From contig NC_085141.1 in the NCBI RefSeq assembly GCF_024139115.2, forward strand, positions 175,534,994 to 175,598,993: 64,000 nucleotides of DNA, given 5' to 3'. Position numbers and translations under genes: made by a program. Numbering within the stretch: the stretch's first letter is position 1; each line of letters opens with the position of its first letter. The stretch is from Armigeres subalbatus. Taxonomy: Eukaryota > Arthropoda > Insecta > Diptera > Culicidae. Under the pieces are notes generated by a model. It worked only from the letters and a program-made list of their open reading frames with translations, ran no database searches and was not told where the DNA came from. Positions 43,900-55,400 of this stretch are shown here, in pieces.

Positions 43900-44425
43900 G
43901 GAAAACAATTTCTACTGTCGATGAGAGCAAATTGAAAACTGCTTTCGATAACAAGATAAGTAATCAATTTAATATCAGTTCATATAATTCAGAAATCAAC
44001 AGCAAACTGAAATCAAAATAACTAAACAATCGTGAAGATTAAGATCTGAAAACAAATCATGCTTTCAATTTGATGTCGATGTCAAAATATGTTTTCTGTT
44101 CACTCTTATTTTACTCGTCCCGAAAAAGTTTATTTTTTTCTTGTCCATGAACATGAAATTCTACCAGAACTCTTTCGGCTCAGCTACACATTTTTTATCA
44201 TACGCCCTCCTGTTGCTTCTCCATATTTTTGGCAGTTATGAACGACTTGTTTCGCAAATTGCAACCACGGTTTCATTCAACGACTACTATATCTGGTTCG
44301 TTCCGACTGACCGTGGTGGCGTTCGCACATTGTGACAAGCTGTTAGTAAGTTTAGGGACACTAACCTTAGGTTTTTGGTTAATTTCAGGGAGAATAATGC
44401 GGTTGAAACGGTCAGCAAGCTTCGA
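43900..44425. other. Nothing recognised
   Basis: No supported gene; the 44,141-44,335 frame is unsupported by similarity or context. Confidence 0.5.
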
Positions 44426-44430
44426 CTTAT

Positions 44431-44827
44431 GGAACGTACACACGGTCAAGCAGTTTGACCAACATTGACTCCACCTCTTGTTTATTCAAACATCCATCAA
44501 GTTTTACCAACAGCGGCACGAACAATCAATTCGACCAACAATATCACACACGAACGACCGAAGCGCCAACTTGAGCACCAACCATCAAAAATATATGGGG
44601 GTTTGTGCAACTTCACTACAAATGCTCAAACATGTTCGGCGAACCTTGACTCCACCCCCGGCAACTCAAACCAAAATCAAACCGTTTTAATTTTTTCCAA
44701 CCGAGCCGTCAACTGTCAAATGGTTGTTCGAACAACTTCACACACATTCAAACAAAGCAGCAACCGAAGCGTTTTCTTGCGGGCGGAGTCAATGTTCGTC
44801 AAACTGCTTGACGGGTGTGTACGTTGC
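44431..44827. mobile_element. MITE family with 44-bp inverted ends, copy A
   Basis: Left end GGAACGTACACACGGTCAAG and onwards to ACATTGACTCCACC; the right end is its inverted copy (complement reads GCAACGTACACACCCGTCAA... ACATTGACTCCGCC). Length about 397 bases, non-coding. Copy B at 58,124-58,525 is alignable along its whole length with about 5-8 per cent differences by eye. The 45,180-45,392 foldback shares the sub-terminal GGACTCCGCCCC theme. Confidence 0.88.
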
Positions 44828-45179
44828 ATTACGGCCAGTTCCGGGAGTAGTTTCAAGTGATTTTGTTCTTTGAAAGTTTTATTACTATCACATACTGCAC
44901 CGAAGATCACGACAGATTATCAATACCGGCTATTTCGGACAAGCTTTTGCCACCATTCTTGATACATTTTCGCGTTACTTTCGGTATTTTTCTATGTGGA
45001 ACATCCATTTTCCTACAGAGTATGCACTTTGGTGACAAACATTAATCAAGCGTGATAAAAAGTTTCATAATTCACTTTGCAGTACTTGTAATCAGGAAAG
45101 ATCTATTAATCACGAAATGCATCAACTTTTTCAGGCCCCTCCCCTCTATGTCCCCTCCCCCCTATGCCCCCTTCTAAGA

Positions 45180-45392
45180 GGCCCTACACACGCTCCGACA
45201 TGTTGTACAACTTGGACTCCGCCCCAAGAAATTTGGTTCGGTCCAAGTGAAGTCGGACCATCTGTGGGCAAGTTGTGCTGTCCAGCATTCGTACAACTTG
45301 CCCACAGACGGTCCGACTTTACTCCGACCGAACCAAATTTTCTGGGGGCGGAGTCACTGTTGTACAACATTGCGGAGCGTGTATTGGGCCCC
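45180..45392. mobile_element. Near-perfect foldback element
   Basis: Two arms of about 98 bases pair almost throughout: GGCCCTACACACGCTCCG outside, AAATTTGGTTCGGTC in the middle, and TGTGGGCAAGTTGT next to a loop of about 16 bases. The frame at 45,370-45,146 on the minus strand, and its plus-strand mirror, arise from this symmetry. Confidence 0.88.
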
Positions 45393-45839
45393 TAAGCGTT
45401 ACGCTCCCTCATTAGATAAAGCTTTTCTACAAAACTCTGCATACGCTAGATTTTGATAAACTGACAGATCATTGTTTATTGAACAAACTTTTCCGAAAAC
45501 CTTTTAGTGTAAGGACATTTTTTTGGCGTTGGCTTTGGGACTTTTTTAGGTAAAAAATAAATTTTTGATTATACATAGGGTTAAGGCAGGCATTTTTGTC
45601 TTTTCGCCATAGTCTCTAAAACCAATAAAAGATACACTTTTTTGCCAAACTTATCCGTACTAAATCATAAGCTCAGGAGGAACGTCCTACTATAGTCGAG
45701 TTCTAGCAAATGGAGCTTTCGTTGATTTTAGCCCCTACGACGATGAACGGAATTGCCCGCTGTGTCCTTACTTATTGATATTTTTAGTACAAACAAACCA
45801 AAGGGACCTGGTAAGGTATTATGTATTTTATGGGTATAC

Positions 45840-46085
45840 CCCGTTAGGCATAAGTACGTAAAGCATAATAGCCGTCAGGCATAAGGCGATAAGCATAATG
45901 GACGTTAGTCATAAAACGACCCAAAGAACAGCTTATGACATAAAAAAAGCAGAAATATGCCAAACGTCCATTAGGCCTAACGTACATTATGCCTAACTTA
46001 CGTTATGCCTTACGTCCATTATGCATAACGTATTCATGCCTAACGTCCTTACGCCTAACGTGCTTATACCTAACGTCCCGGACCC
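45840..46085. repeat. Short-repeat foldback built of AGGCATAA / TTATGCCT units
   Basis: The left half repeats CGTTAGGCATAA-like words (45,843-45,915) and the right half repeats their complement TTATGCCTAACGTCC-like words (45,960-46,080). The two halves can therefore fold on each other at several registers. Spacing is 12-20 bases. Non-coding. Confidence 0.8.
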
Positions 46086-46124
46086 GTATTTTTATATCCG
46101 ACAATTTTTTAACACTGTGTAAAT

Positions 46125-46475
46125 ATCATAGGAAACAACCATAAATTACGTAACGTAACATTACGTTACGTAATACTTAATTGCACACAAATTCACACAT
46201 GGTACCGTAACCCACATGAATAGTATATGTGCACACTCATGCAATGCATGCGGAATGCAATGCAATGCATGCATGGAATATATGTGTAGAAATTATGAAA
46301 TCCATTTCGCTACTCCCATTGCAAATAACGGAGTTTTTTTTGTAAGTGTAGGGTGTGATAGAATTGTGACGATCCATATTTTTTTAGATAATTCATACTC
46401 AAAGTGTGACGAATGGAGAAGGGGGTGTTGAAAACGGTCGATTTTTGCGTTACGTAATTAATGGTCTTCCTGTGA
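46125..46475. mobile_element. MITE with ends around ATTACGTAACG
   Basis: AGGAAACAACCATAAATTACG at 46,130 and the complement of CGTAATTAATGGTCTTCCTG at 46,453 are inverted ends. The left end is followed by a local palindrome (TACGTAACGTAACATTACGT). It is related to the shorter element at 20,283-20,430. Confidence 0.65.
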
Positions 46476-46636
46476 AGAAAAGCTATGTATGGACAACATT
46501 CCAATTCCGACTAGCACGATGCACAAAAAATCAGGCAGAAATGCGACTGATAGAGACTGTGTGAGAGAATATAGAGTGTCTTGTAATTGTCTTGCTAATT
46601 TGATCGTTATTTGACACTACTTAACTTAAACTAACA

Positions 46637-46934
46637 CCTTCTTCTTTTTCTTATTGGCTTTATATCCCCACACTGGGACAGAGCCTCCTCGCAGCTTAGT
46701 GTTCATTAAGCACTTCCACAGTTATTAACTGCGAGGTTTCTAAGCCAGGTTACCATTTTTGCATTCGTATATCATGAGGCTAGAATGATGATACTTTTAT
46801 GCCCATGGAAGTCGAGACAATTTCCAATCCGAAAATTGCCTAGACCGGCACCGGGAATTGAACCCAGCCACCCTCAGCATGGTCTTGCTTTGTAGCCGCG
46901 CGGCTTACCGCACGGCTAAGGAGGGCCCTCAGGC
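46637..46934 (-). mobile_element. Feilai-type SINE (tRNA-derived)
   Basis: Read on the minus strand the element starts GAGGGCCCTCCTTAGCCGTG with an internal RNA polymerase III promoter: box A-like TAGCCGTGCGGTAAG (about 46,920-46,906) and box B-like GGGTTCAATTCC (about 46,864-46,853). A tRNA-unrelated body follows, ending in CCAATAAGAAAAAGAAGAAG. A 12-base target duplication, CTTAAACTAACA, flanks it (46,625-46,636 and 46,935-46,946). The body matches what I know of the Aedes SINE Feilai, including AAATTGTCTCGACTTCC and GTCCCAGTGTGGGGAT. It looks full length and well preserved; SINEs need a LINE's enzymes to move. Confidence 0.9.
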
Positions 46935-47045
46935 CTTAAACTAACATAATAAGTCGTAATCAGACGAAAGCACCAGAGCCCCTTTGAATCTCTCTTAAAA
47001 GCTCGTACGCTGTTGATAAGTAACCCGGGTAGAAGCCGTGATATT

Positions 47046-47303
47046 GATAGCAAAACGTGATATTAACTTGTTTGAAATAAGAGTAAAAATAACAAGCAAA
47101 AATAACAAAAATTTGCACCGAAACATAATAAAAATATAAGGTTTTGCTATTAACAAGAACAATCTAATAGCTCAAAAGATATTCATAAGTTATTGTTAAT
47201 GGCAGAACCTGATATTTTTATTATATTTCGGGGCAAATTTTTGTCATTTTCGCTTGTTATTTTTACTCTTATTTTAAACAAGTTCATGTCATGTTTTGTC
47301 ATC
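47046..47303. mobile_element. Inverted-repeat MITE related to the one inside BEL
   Basis: The left arm GATAGCAAAACGTGATATTA and the complement of the right arm, GATGACAAAACATGACATGA, stay aligned for about 110 bases, including ATAAGAGTAAAAATAACAAG in both. Compared with 2,967-3,227 the ends (GATAGCAAAA), the order ATAAGAG...TTTGCACCGAAA and the length are alike, but the sequence between differs. Two subfamilies of one family is the simplest reading. Confidence 0.8.
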
Positions 47304-47394
47304 AGGCAGCTGGTGACCCAAAACTGGTAAACTGGTGACCCAAAAATAAGCAATACCAGCGCCGGCCGTGTTCGAATGCAGGTCAATTAAGGAA

Positions 47395-47560
47395 TGGGTA
47401 GGAAAATGTTGACGACTGTGACTGACTCCACTGCCAGTGGAGATATATCAGCTTCCACACTGATATTCTTCCCTCCCCCTTCATACGGGAGCTTGGCAGA
47501 AGGAAGGTCGTGCGATATGTGCCGTCACAAATATTGCCCTCCGCTCGCTTTCAAATTGAC
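47395..47560. repeat. Fragment of the CTTCATACGGGAG repeat
   Basis: CCCCCTTCATACGGGAGCTTGGCAG and ACAAATATTGCCCTCCGCTCGC also occur, slightly changed, at 24,950-25,017 and 32,074-32,152 within the large inverted-repeat element. This is a small detached piece of that family. Confidence 0.65.
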
Positions 47561-48574
47561 TTCTATAAAAACATTCTTCATGCCTGCCGTATCCTAACGG
47601 AACTATCAATTCTATACTTTCGCCTCTAATGCTATCATGAACATGTACGTCCAAGTTTGGAAGATGATATTAGCATTTCCATATCATAGTAATATATTGC
47701 CAAGTGGCCCTCTCTAGATGACCACTATAAACCTCTTATAAGCGTATTTGGAAACCCCTTTTAAACCACCCGCAAAAAGGGAATTTGGCTGCGACAGCTT
47801 TCAAAAATGTTGGTCTGAAAAAAGAAATACAAAATTGCGGAGAAATAATAACAAAATGAGCTGATGGTGGACATTATGATGAGGATGACAACACAGTAAT
47901 ATTTATTCAGGTTTATTCTGCAATATTCTTTAATTGAAATAAGATGCGCTTCCGATTTTATGGTGAAAGATAGGTAAATAATAAGATTCTATACTACGCG
48001 CCGGCAAAATAATGTAGTTCAGCGCAATAAATAGCAATCATTTAAAATATTAACATTGCAAATATCCACTTAATCTGTAGATTTTCACCCTGATATATTT
48101 CCAATTCTAATCATTTACCAGGAGAAGTATTCTGCGTGACGGAAATATTATCTAATTATGGATTTCAGCGATAAATTTGACTAATTTGAAAATGCTTCTT
48201 CTTTTCCAATATGGCCATCATCAATTCCGATCAGAAACATGTTGCTCTTATTTCACACCCTTATAAACTCTTTGCAATGCAAATATTCTTATTGCAGTTA
48301 TTCATTTGACTACATTACGACCAAAAATTTTGGCTTTTATCGAGCTTTGAAAATATGACTTATAGCGCTCTTCATCACAACCGTAGAGCAGCTCATAAAA
48401 TCAATTGGAATTTGACGTTTGAGGCTTTTCCAGCAGATTCATGAGAGGTTTATTGATAGTAATAAGAGTGCCAATAAAACTGAGCAACTAGCCATGGTGA
48501 TTGCTGTCATAAATCCATTATAAGAATTAAATAAATCCAACAAGCATGGAAATTGTTACTTGGGATCTCTCTGC
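47561..48574. other. Nothing recognised
   Basis: A/T-rich, no open frame of note, no repeats that I can align. Confidence 0.5.
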
Positions 48575-48775
48575 TAATCGCACAAAGCAGAACAGCATTT
48601 TTGATGACCGGTCGATCGTTCTGCTTACTGACGCGAACTGAATCTTCACTTTCTAATGAATTTACTCACCCGCACAAAGCAGAACAATATTTCGATGATC
48701 GGGCAATCGTTCTGCTAACCGCACAAAGCAGAACAAATTATGTGATGACCTACCGACTGTTCTGCCTACTAAATA
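48575..48775. repeat. Three copies of an AGCAGAAC...GTTCTGCT unit
   Basis: CGCACAAAGCAGAACA starts units at about 48,578, 48,673 and 48,720. Each ends 45-50 bases on with GTTCTGCT, or GTTCTGCC in the last, so that every unit is bounded by an inverted AGCAGAAC/GTTCTGCT pair. A decayed trace (GATCGCACAAGCAGATC) lies at 48,950. Confidence 0.7.
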
Positions 48776-48899
48776 AATCACGACTGTACGTGACCTATGA
48801 ATGCTGTACATTTGTCTTACAAGCAACAAAAAAACATGAACTACTTTTTTTCACCAAATTCCGACAGAAAATTTGATACTCCTGAATAAACGTCTCTGA

Positions 48900-49585
48900 G
48901 GCATGTTTTCAAGTACAGCATTGCGATTAATTAAATCTATTCACACATCGATCGCACAAGCAGATCAAAAGCTTCTGATTCTCGCGAACAATCTGCATAT
49001 CTAATAAAACGCACTCTGATCTATTTTCTTACCAACCTAATAGGTACTAGCATTTCTACCACTCTTCAATGAATCAGCTATGTTTTAGGCTTAAATGTAT
49101 TTTCTACTAATAAAATGGAAAGCGAGGTAGATAGTTGACAAAAGAAATATATTTGATTAAATAACCGTTTCAATTTTATCGGGGAAAAACAAGCTTATTG
49201 CCTGACAGACGATATGCAATGCTTCTGCTAATGGAAATAATGTCCGACTCGATTCATAACTTTATCAATTAATAATGACAAAACGAAGGCGGTATTTATG
49301 ATGGTATTGTAGTGAATGTAATTTGGAACCTAATAGCACTCGAAAGTTGGACAAAATACTCATTCATATCATTTTAAATTTAGGAGAGGTCTTGAGAGAA
49401 GTCCACCGATTATTGTGCCAGTGCCAATTATATTATTCGAATTTATGATTTTCGCGAGAGTTAGAAGGAGCAGTTTCGTAATATACGACATCAAATAAGG
49501 TTAATTTTAATTTAAAAAAAATGTAGTTTGTTGAATTTCCTTCACATTTTTATCGTATGGGTTAATCATTTTGATGAGACCCAAA
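48900..49585. other. Nothing recognised
   Basis: A/T-rich sequence without supported features, apart from the trace noted at 48,950. Confidence 0.5.
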
Positions 49586-49590
49586 AAATA

Positions 49591-50745
49591 CTAAATATTT
49601 CTTGTGGAGTTGAACAAAAACGAACAAAACGACAACTCAAGACAATGCTTTTCTTTTAGCAGCACCCTTTTAGCTACATTAAGGTACGCCACTTGCGTGA
49701 CCTTAGTTAGCTTCGGAGTTGCACCGCTGCTGACCCTAACAGCACAATCCATAATCCGATTTGGTTGCAGCAACTCAAATGTGATTAAATTTAGCAAAGT
49801 CTTCCACTCTGAATTTGCATCCACGACTAGAGCGCAGAGAGTCAGTACGGCCTGTTTCAAATCCGTACTATAGTTTTCGAGGGTATCCAGAAAGGACATG
49901 ATTACATCTGAAGCATCAGTAACCACCGCCATTTTCTGGTCTCAGCTATTCTCGTGGTTGGTCATCACCGATTTAATGACCTTGGTTAGAGTTGGGCCGT
50001 CCATTTTTACATCTACCGGCACCTCATCTGACCCACCACGGCCTTCACCTTTGTCACCCGTCAAGCTTTGGGGTGACCGATTAAGGCCATTTCGTCTAGC
50101 GAAAGAGTCCTCCTTACCGCCAGACACCGCTCCTCCGTCTACTGTTTTAGTTTTAGTTGAAAGGATCATTGGTGTTGGGTCCCCCTTGTGGCTATTGTCG
50201 AATATTGCTGGTGTAGTCGCCTTATTGATCCCATGGTTATCTATGCATTCTTTGCGGCATGCAGGGAGGCCATGCGAGAGTTGATACTTTCGTATTCAGA
50301 GCCAGATCAGCGCTAGTCAGGAAAGAGCATCTGAGCCTACCCCACGCAGTTTGACAACTGTGTGACAGGATTGTACCGCGTGCTACAAGACCCGCCACGG
50401 TTGAATGGGACGGAAGATAACCTGACCATTAGCCCGATCGCCGTTTCAGGTTGGTGTCACCCGGCTTTACTGAGAGAATAGAATGCTCAGACTACCAGCC
50501 CTTGCTTCACAGTATTACAATATTCGAAACGCAATCCAGTAACATGCAGCCAGTATGCCATAATCAGGATCTTACTGGCATCGATCCTGATGTGCCGATT
50601 GGCACTCCCGCTGGCCTCGTGCGCTTCAAGCGGCATACGGTCGCTTTGATAGGGTCTGCTTGTAGGCCCAGGCCCCTAGCTTGCAGTGACTTGGGGAGGG
50701 GTCGTAAAGCCCTTGGACATAGTCCCTGCTGCTTCTTTGCCTGTG
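49591..50745 (-). mobile_element. 5' end and ORF1-like region of another non-LTR element
   Basis: Minus strand. The 5' end at about 50,745 reads GCAGCAGGGACTATGTCCAAGGG (complement) and continues with blocks resembling the leader of the RTE copies (CTATCAAAGCGACCGTATGCCG, complement of about 50,655-50,635). Downstream are two open frames in series: 50,169-49,942 (MDGPTLTKVIKSVMTNHENS at its end, then a stop) and 49,932-49,591 (VTDASDVIMSFLDTLENYST, LLNLITFELLQPNRIMDCAV). They look like one ORF1-type protein broken by a stop or frame change near 49,940. I do not recognise its family. No reverse transcriptase follows. Confidence 0.55.
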
Positions 50746-50896
50746 TAACCTTTAAAAGGAATCATTCAGATCGTCCACTGTGGGATCAGGGGACAATATA
50801 TCAGAGGTAACGCTCAACGGATTTGTAACACTAAAGCCAAAAAACAACTCAATACAAAAACAGCAAATATAAACTAAAATCTGCAAAAACACATAG

Positions 50897-51319
50897 TAGG
50901 GTAAAAGACCAAATAGTGGAGGAACTAAGGAACACTACCGCAACTATTGGTGCACAGGCAAAAATTTAGTAAGTAATTTTCTAGATATATATCAGTTTTT
51001 GAAAATAATCGATGCTGTTTTCACTTCCTTCGTATATTGACATATTGTTTTATCATTGAACGTAATGGGTTGCTGCGTTTGATTCGTAGATTTAACGCAC
51101 ACTGTACTACCGCAACTATAGGAACACCCACGACTATCGGATTGTTTGCCCTAGCTTACCAATTTTGAGCGAAATTCACACCTTTTCTTTCATTTCGTCT
51201 AATGACAGGTCAACACATTTATATATGTACATGGGTTACTGCGTTTAATGCGTAGATTTGAAAAAAAGAACACTACCGCTACTATAGGAACACCCCCAAC
51301 TATCGGATCTTTTACCCTA
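50897..51319. mobile_element. Short TIR element, ends TAGGGTAAAAGA
   Basis: TAGGGTAAAAGACCAAATAG at 50,897 pairs with the complement of CTATCGGATCTTTTACCCTA ending at 51,319. The motif ACACTACCGCAACTAT(A/T)GG recurs at 50,932, 51,107 and 51,270, and CGACTATCGG or CAACTATCGG follows twice, so the right end seems to be duplicated internally. Non-coding. Confidence 0.65.
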
Positions 51320-52340
51320 TCCAGCCCAGGATCACGTGGTTACAATTTAACAGATATCCCGAGGCCCATTTTTGGCATTTTGCTTTGAATGTTACAATTT
51401 TACTAGGGTTATGCGCTAATTCGTTCATGGCGCTAGTATCCGTCATATCAAATTCTAAATCACTAAATACTCTCGAATCGTAAACTAACATAATAAACTA
51501 ATCATCTGACGAGACAGAAAAAAGTGTACACTACGATCTGCATTCATTTAAATTACATTCCGGTGCTACTTACTTGAAATACAGTTAAATTTAACTTTGC
51601 GACTGTGACTTTTTGCAGAATTTCCTACGTTATCCGTGCGACGAAGGAAACTTCAGTTCGTTCACTGCTGTAGAAGACGCGCAACACCGTCACCAAAATC
51701 ATCGTAATTCACTGATTTTCACCGCACTTTTTCACAAAGATTTCTCACTGCGCACTAAATAAAAGCAATGTTTATTACTCAAGTGAAAAATAATTGTAAA
51801 ATAACTACCGGAAGGCGTTCAAATGATCTGTTTTTTTTTCAAACTTTAGAGCGTTTGAAATTTATTTTCTTCGTCGCCTTGTTTATAGTCGAAAAACGCG
51901 TTGCCAAACTGGCGGTTTGAACTGAAATAATCTTCTGCTACACATCTGATAATACATCATGCAGTCAATAAAAGTAGGTTTTTCAATTATTTTCCGCTAG
52001 CGTAATAAAAGTAAAGTCTTCCAAATAAATATTTTTCATACACACTCGTCATTCATACTAGAATTTTCTACTATTCCAAAAGTTTGAAACAGGAGAAATA
52101 ATTTCATAATAGAAATTTGTTGGCAGCACTACCCACGTACATGTTAAGCATGTGTGTTGGTTGTTTGACAGACTGAGGCATTTAATTAAATGGCAGCACA
52201 ATCAAAACCATTTTTATGCGGTCGAAATGGGATTGCACTAGGAAATTTTTGTTAACTGGAACCGAAATAAACTTTCAAATTTGACTTTCGAAATTGACCG
52301 AAATGATAGTTATTCTGTATGAAGTCACAGATAAGTCATC
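51320..52340. other. Repeat-poor 1-kb stretch
   Basis: The only stretch of this size downstream of the receptor in which I can name no repeat. On the minus strand around 51,760-51,590 there are initiator-like TCAGT words and a donor-like CAAGTAAGT, weak hints of a promoter and untranslated first exon. No coding exon is attached. Confidence 0.35.
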
Positions 52341-52420
52341 CAGTTATCCAAGAAATGGCTTGAGTTCAGGAACAAAGACTTGCAGTCCTGTTTTAAGTAT
52401 GGTACATGCTCCTGGTACAT

Positions 52421-55400
52421 GCGGGCAGCAGGGACTATGTCCAAGGGCTTGACGATCCCTCCCCAGGCCATCTGCGAGTTGTGGGGCTTGCCTAGGATGT
52501 GGTGGGGTTTGACAGTGGGCCCTGTTAAACCTCTATAAAAAGCTGCATGTATCCGCAAGTAGGCCCCACCAAAGCGACCGTGTGCCGCTCAAAGCGCACA
52601 AGCCCAAGTCCTGGTGTTAGGTGGGACGCTAAACAGCCCTGACACGACGGCCCTCCGACGAGACAGAGGTTTGCGCAGGCCCAATAAGCCGCCTAGAAAA
52701 CCAATCATTACGAACAATATAAGAGATAATGCGACTCGATATAATCGGCAAAGACCTAGGCGACGAATACAGGATCACGATTGGAAGCTTGGAACATGGA
52801 ATTGCAAGTCGCTAGGTTTCGCAGGTTGCGACAGGATGATCTACGATGAATTACATCCCCGCAACTTCGACGTCGTGGCGCTGCAGGAGATTTGCTGGAC
52901 AGGACAGAAAGTGTGGAAAAGCGGGCATCGAGCGGCTACCTTCTACCAAAGCTGTGGCACCACCAACGAGCTGGGAACCGGCTTCATAGTGCTGGGTAAG
53001 ATGCGCCAACGCGTGATTAGGTGGCAGCCAATCAACGCAAGGATGTGCAAGCTGAGGATTAAAGGCCGTTTCTTCAACTATAGCATCATCAACGTGCACT
53101 GCCCACACGAAGGGAGACCTGACGACGAGAAAGAAGCGTTCTACGCACAGCTGGATCAGACATACGATGGATGCCCACTGCGGGACGTGAAAATCGTCAT
53201 CGGCGACATGAACGCACAGGTAGGAAGGGAGGAAATGTATAGACCGGTCATCGGACCGGATAGTCTGCACACCGTATCGAATGACAACGGCCAACGATGC
53301 ATAAACTTCGCAGCCTCCCGCGGAATGGTAGTCCGAAGCACCTTCTTTCCCCGCAAAATATCCACAAGGCCACATGGAGATCACCTAACCAAGAAACGGA
53401 AAACCAAATCGACCACGTTCTAATCGACGGTAAATTCTTCTCCGACATCACGAACGTCCGCACTTACCGCAGTGCGAATATTGAATCCGACCACTACCTC
53501 GTTGCAGTATGTCTGCGCTCAAAACTCTCGACGGTGTACAACACGCGTCGAAGTCGGACGCCGCGGCTTAACATTGGGCGGCTACAAGATGGTAGCTTAG
53601 CCCAAGAATACGCGCAGCAGCTGGAAGTGGCACTCCCAACGGAAGAGCAGCTAGGCGCAGCGTCTCTTGAAGATGGCTGGAGAGATATTCGATCCGCCAT
53701 TGGTAGCACCGCAACCGCTGCACTTGGCACGGTGCCCCCGGATCAGAGAAACGACTGGTATGACGGCGAATGTGAGCAGTTAGTGGAAGAGAAGAATGCA
53801 GCATGGGCGAGATTGCTGCAACACCGCACGAGGGCGAACGAGGCACGATATAAACAGGCGCGGAACAGACAAAACTCGATTTTCCGGAGGAAAAGCGCCA
53901 GCAGGAAGATCGAGACCGTGAAGAAACGGAGCAACTGTACCGCGCTAATAACACACGAAAGTTCTATGAGAAGTTAAACCGTTCACGTAAGGGCCACGTG
54001 CCACAGCCTGATATGTGTAAGGACATAAACGGGAACCTTCTTACGAACGAGCGTGAGGTGATCCAAAGGTGGCGGCAGCACTACGAAGAACACCTGAATG
54101 GCGATGTGGCAGACGAAGATGGCGGTATGGTGATGGACCTGGGAGAACGCGAGCAGGACATAATTCTACCGGCTCCAGATCTCCAGGAAATCCAGGAGGA
54201 GATTGGCCGGCTGAAGAACAACAAAGCCCCTGGGGTTGACCAACTACCAGGAGAGCTATTTAAACACGGTGGTGAGGCACTGGCTAGAGCGCTGCACTGG
54301 GTCATTACCAAGATTTGGGAGGAGGAAGTTTTGCCGCAGGAGTGGATGGAAGGTGTCGTGTGTCCCATCTACAAAAAGGGCGATAAGCTGGATTGTAGCA
54401 ACTACCGCGCAATCACATTGCTGAACGCCGCCTACAAGGTACTCTCCCAAATTTTATGCCGTCGACTAGCACCAACTGCAAGGGAGTTCGTGGGGCAGTA
54501 CCAGGCGGGTTTTATGGGCGAACGCTCCACCACGGACCAGGTGTTCGCCATTCGCCAAGTACTGCAGAAATGCCGCGAATACAACGTGCCCACACATCAT
54601 CTATTCATCGACTTCAAAGCCGCATATGATACAATCGATCGGGACCAGCTATGGCAGCTAATGCACGAACACGGTTTTCCGGATAAACTGACACGGTTGA
54701 TCAAAGCGACGATGGATCGGGTGATGTGCGTAGTTCGAGTTTCAGGGGCATTCTCGAGTCCCTTCGAAACCCGCAGAGGGTTACGGCAAGGTGATGGTCT
54801 TTCGTGTTTGCTATTCAACATCGCTTTGGAAGGGTAATACGAAGAGCAGGGATTAACACGAGTGGTACAATTTTCAATAAGTCCGTCCAGCTATTTGGTT
54901 TCGCCGACGACATAGATATTATGGCACGTAACTTTGAGAAGATGGAGGAAGCCTACATCAGACTGAAGAGGGAAGCTAAGCGGATCGGACTAGTCATCAA
55001 CACGTCGAAGACGAAGTACATGATAGGAAGAGGTTCAAGAGAAGACAATGTGAGCCACCCACCGCGAGTTTGCATCGGTGGTGACGAAATCGAGGTGGTT
55101 GAAGAATTTGTGTACTTGGGCTCACTGGTGACTGCCGAAAATGACACCAGCAGAGAAATTCGGAGACGCATAGTGGCTGGAAATCGTACGTATTTTGGAC
55201 TCCGCAAGACGCTCCGATCGAATAGAGTTCGCCGCCGTACCAAACTGACAATCTACAAAACGCTAATTAGACCGGTAGTCCTCTACGGACACGAGACCTG
55301 GACGATGCTCGTGGAGGACCAACGCGCACTTGGAGTTTTCGAAAGGAAAGTGCTGCGTACCATCTATGGTGGGGTGCAGATGGCGGACGGTACGTGGAGG

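Noticed and set aside
44465..44860. 131-codon frame in the 44-kb MITE, with a similar one in the 58-kb copy
   Set aside because: Lies inside a non-autonomous inverted-repeat element; the two copies differ by indels and there is no protein similarity.
45117..45456. Short genes at 45.1-45.4 kb on both strands
   Set aside because: Generated by a near-perfect foldback; the two strands mirror each other.
46840..46930. tRNA gene on the minus strand
   Set aside because: Box A/B-like sequence is present, but the cloverleaf is incomplete, it is fused to a SINE body and it is flanked by a target duplication.
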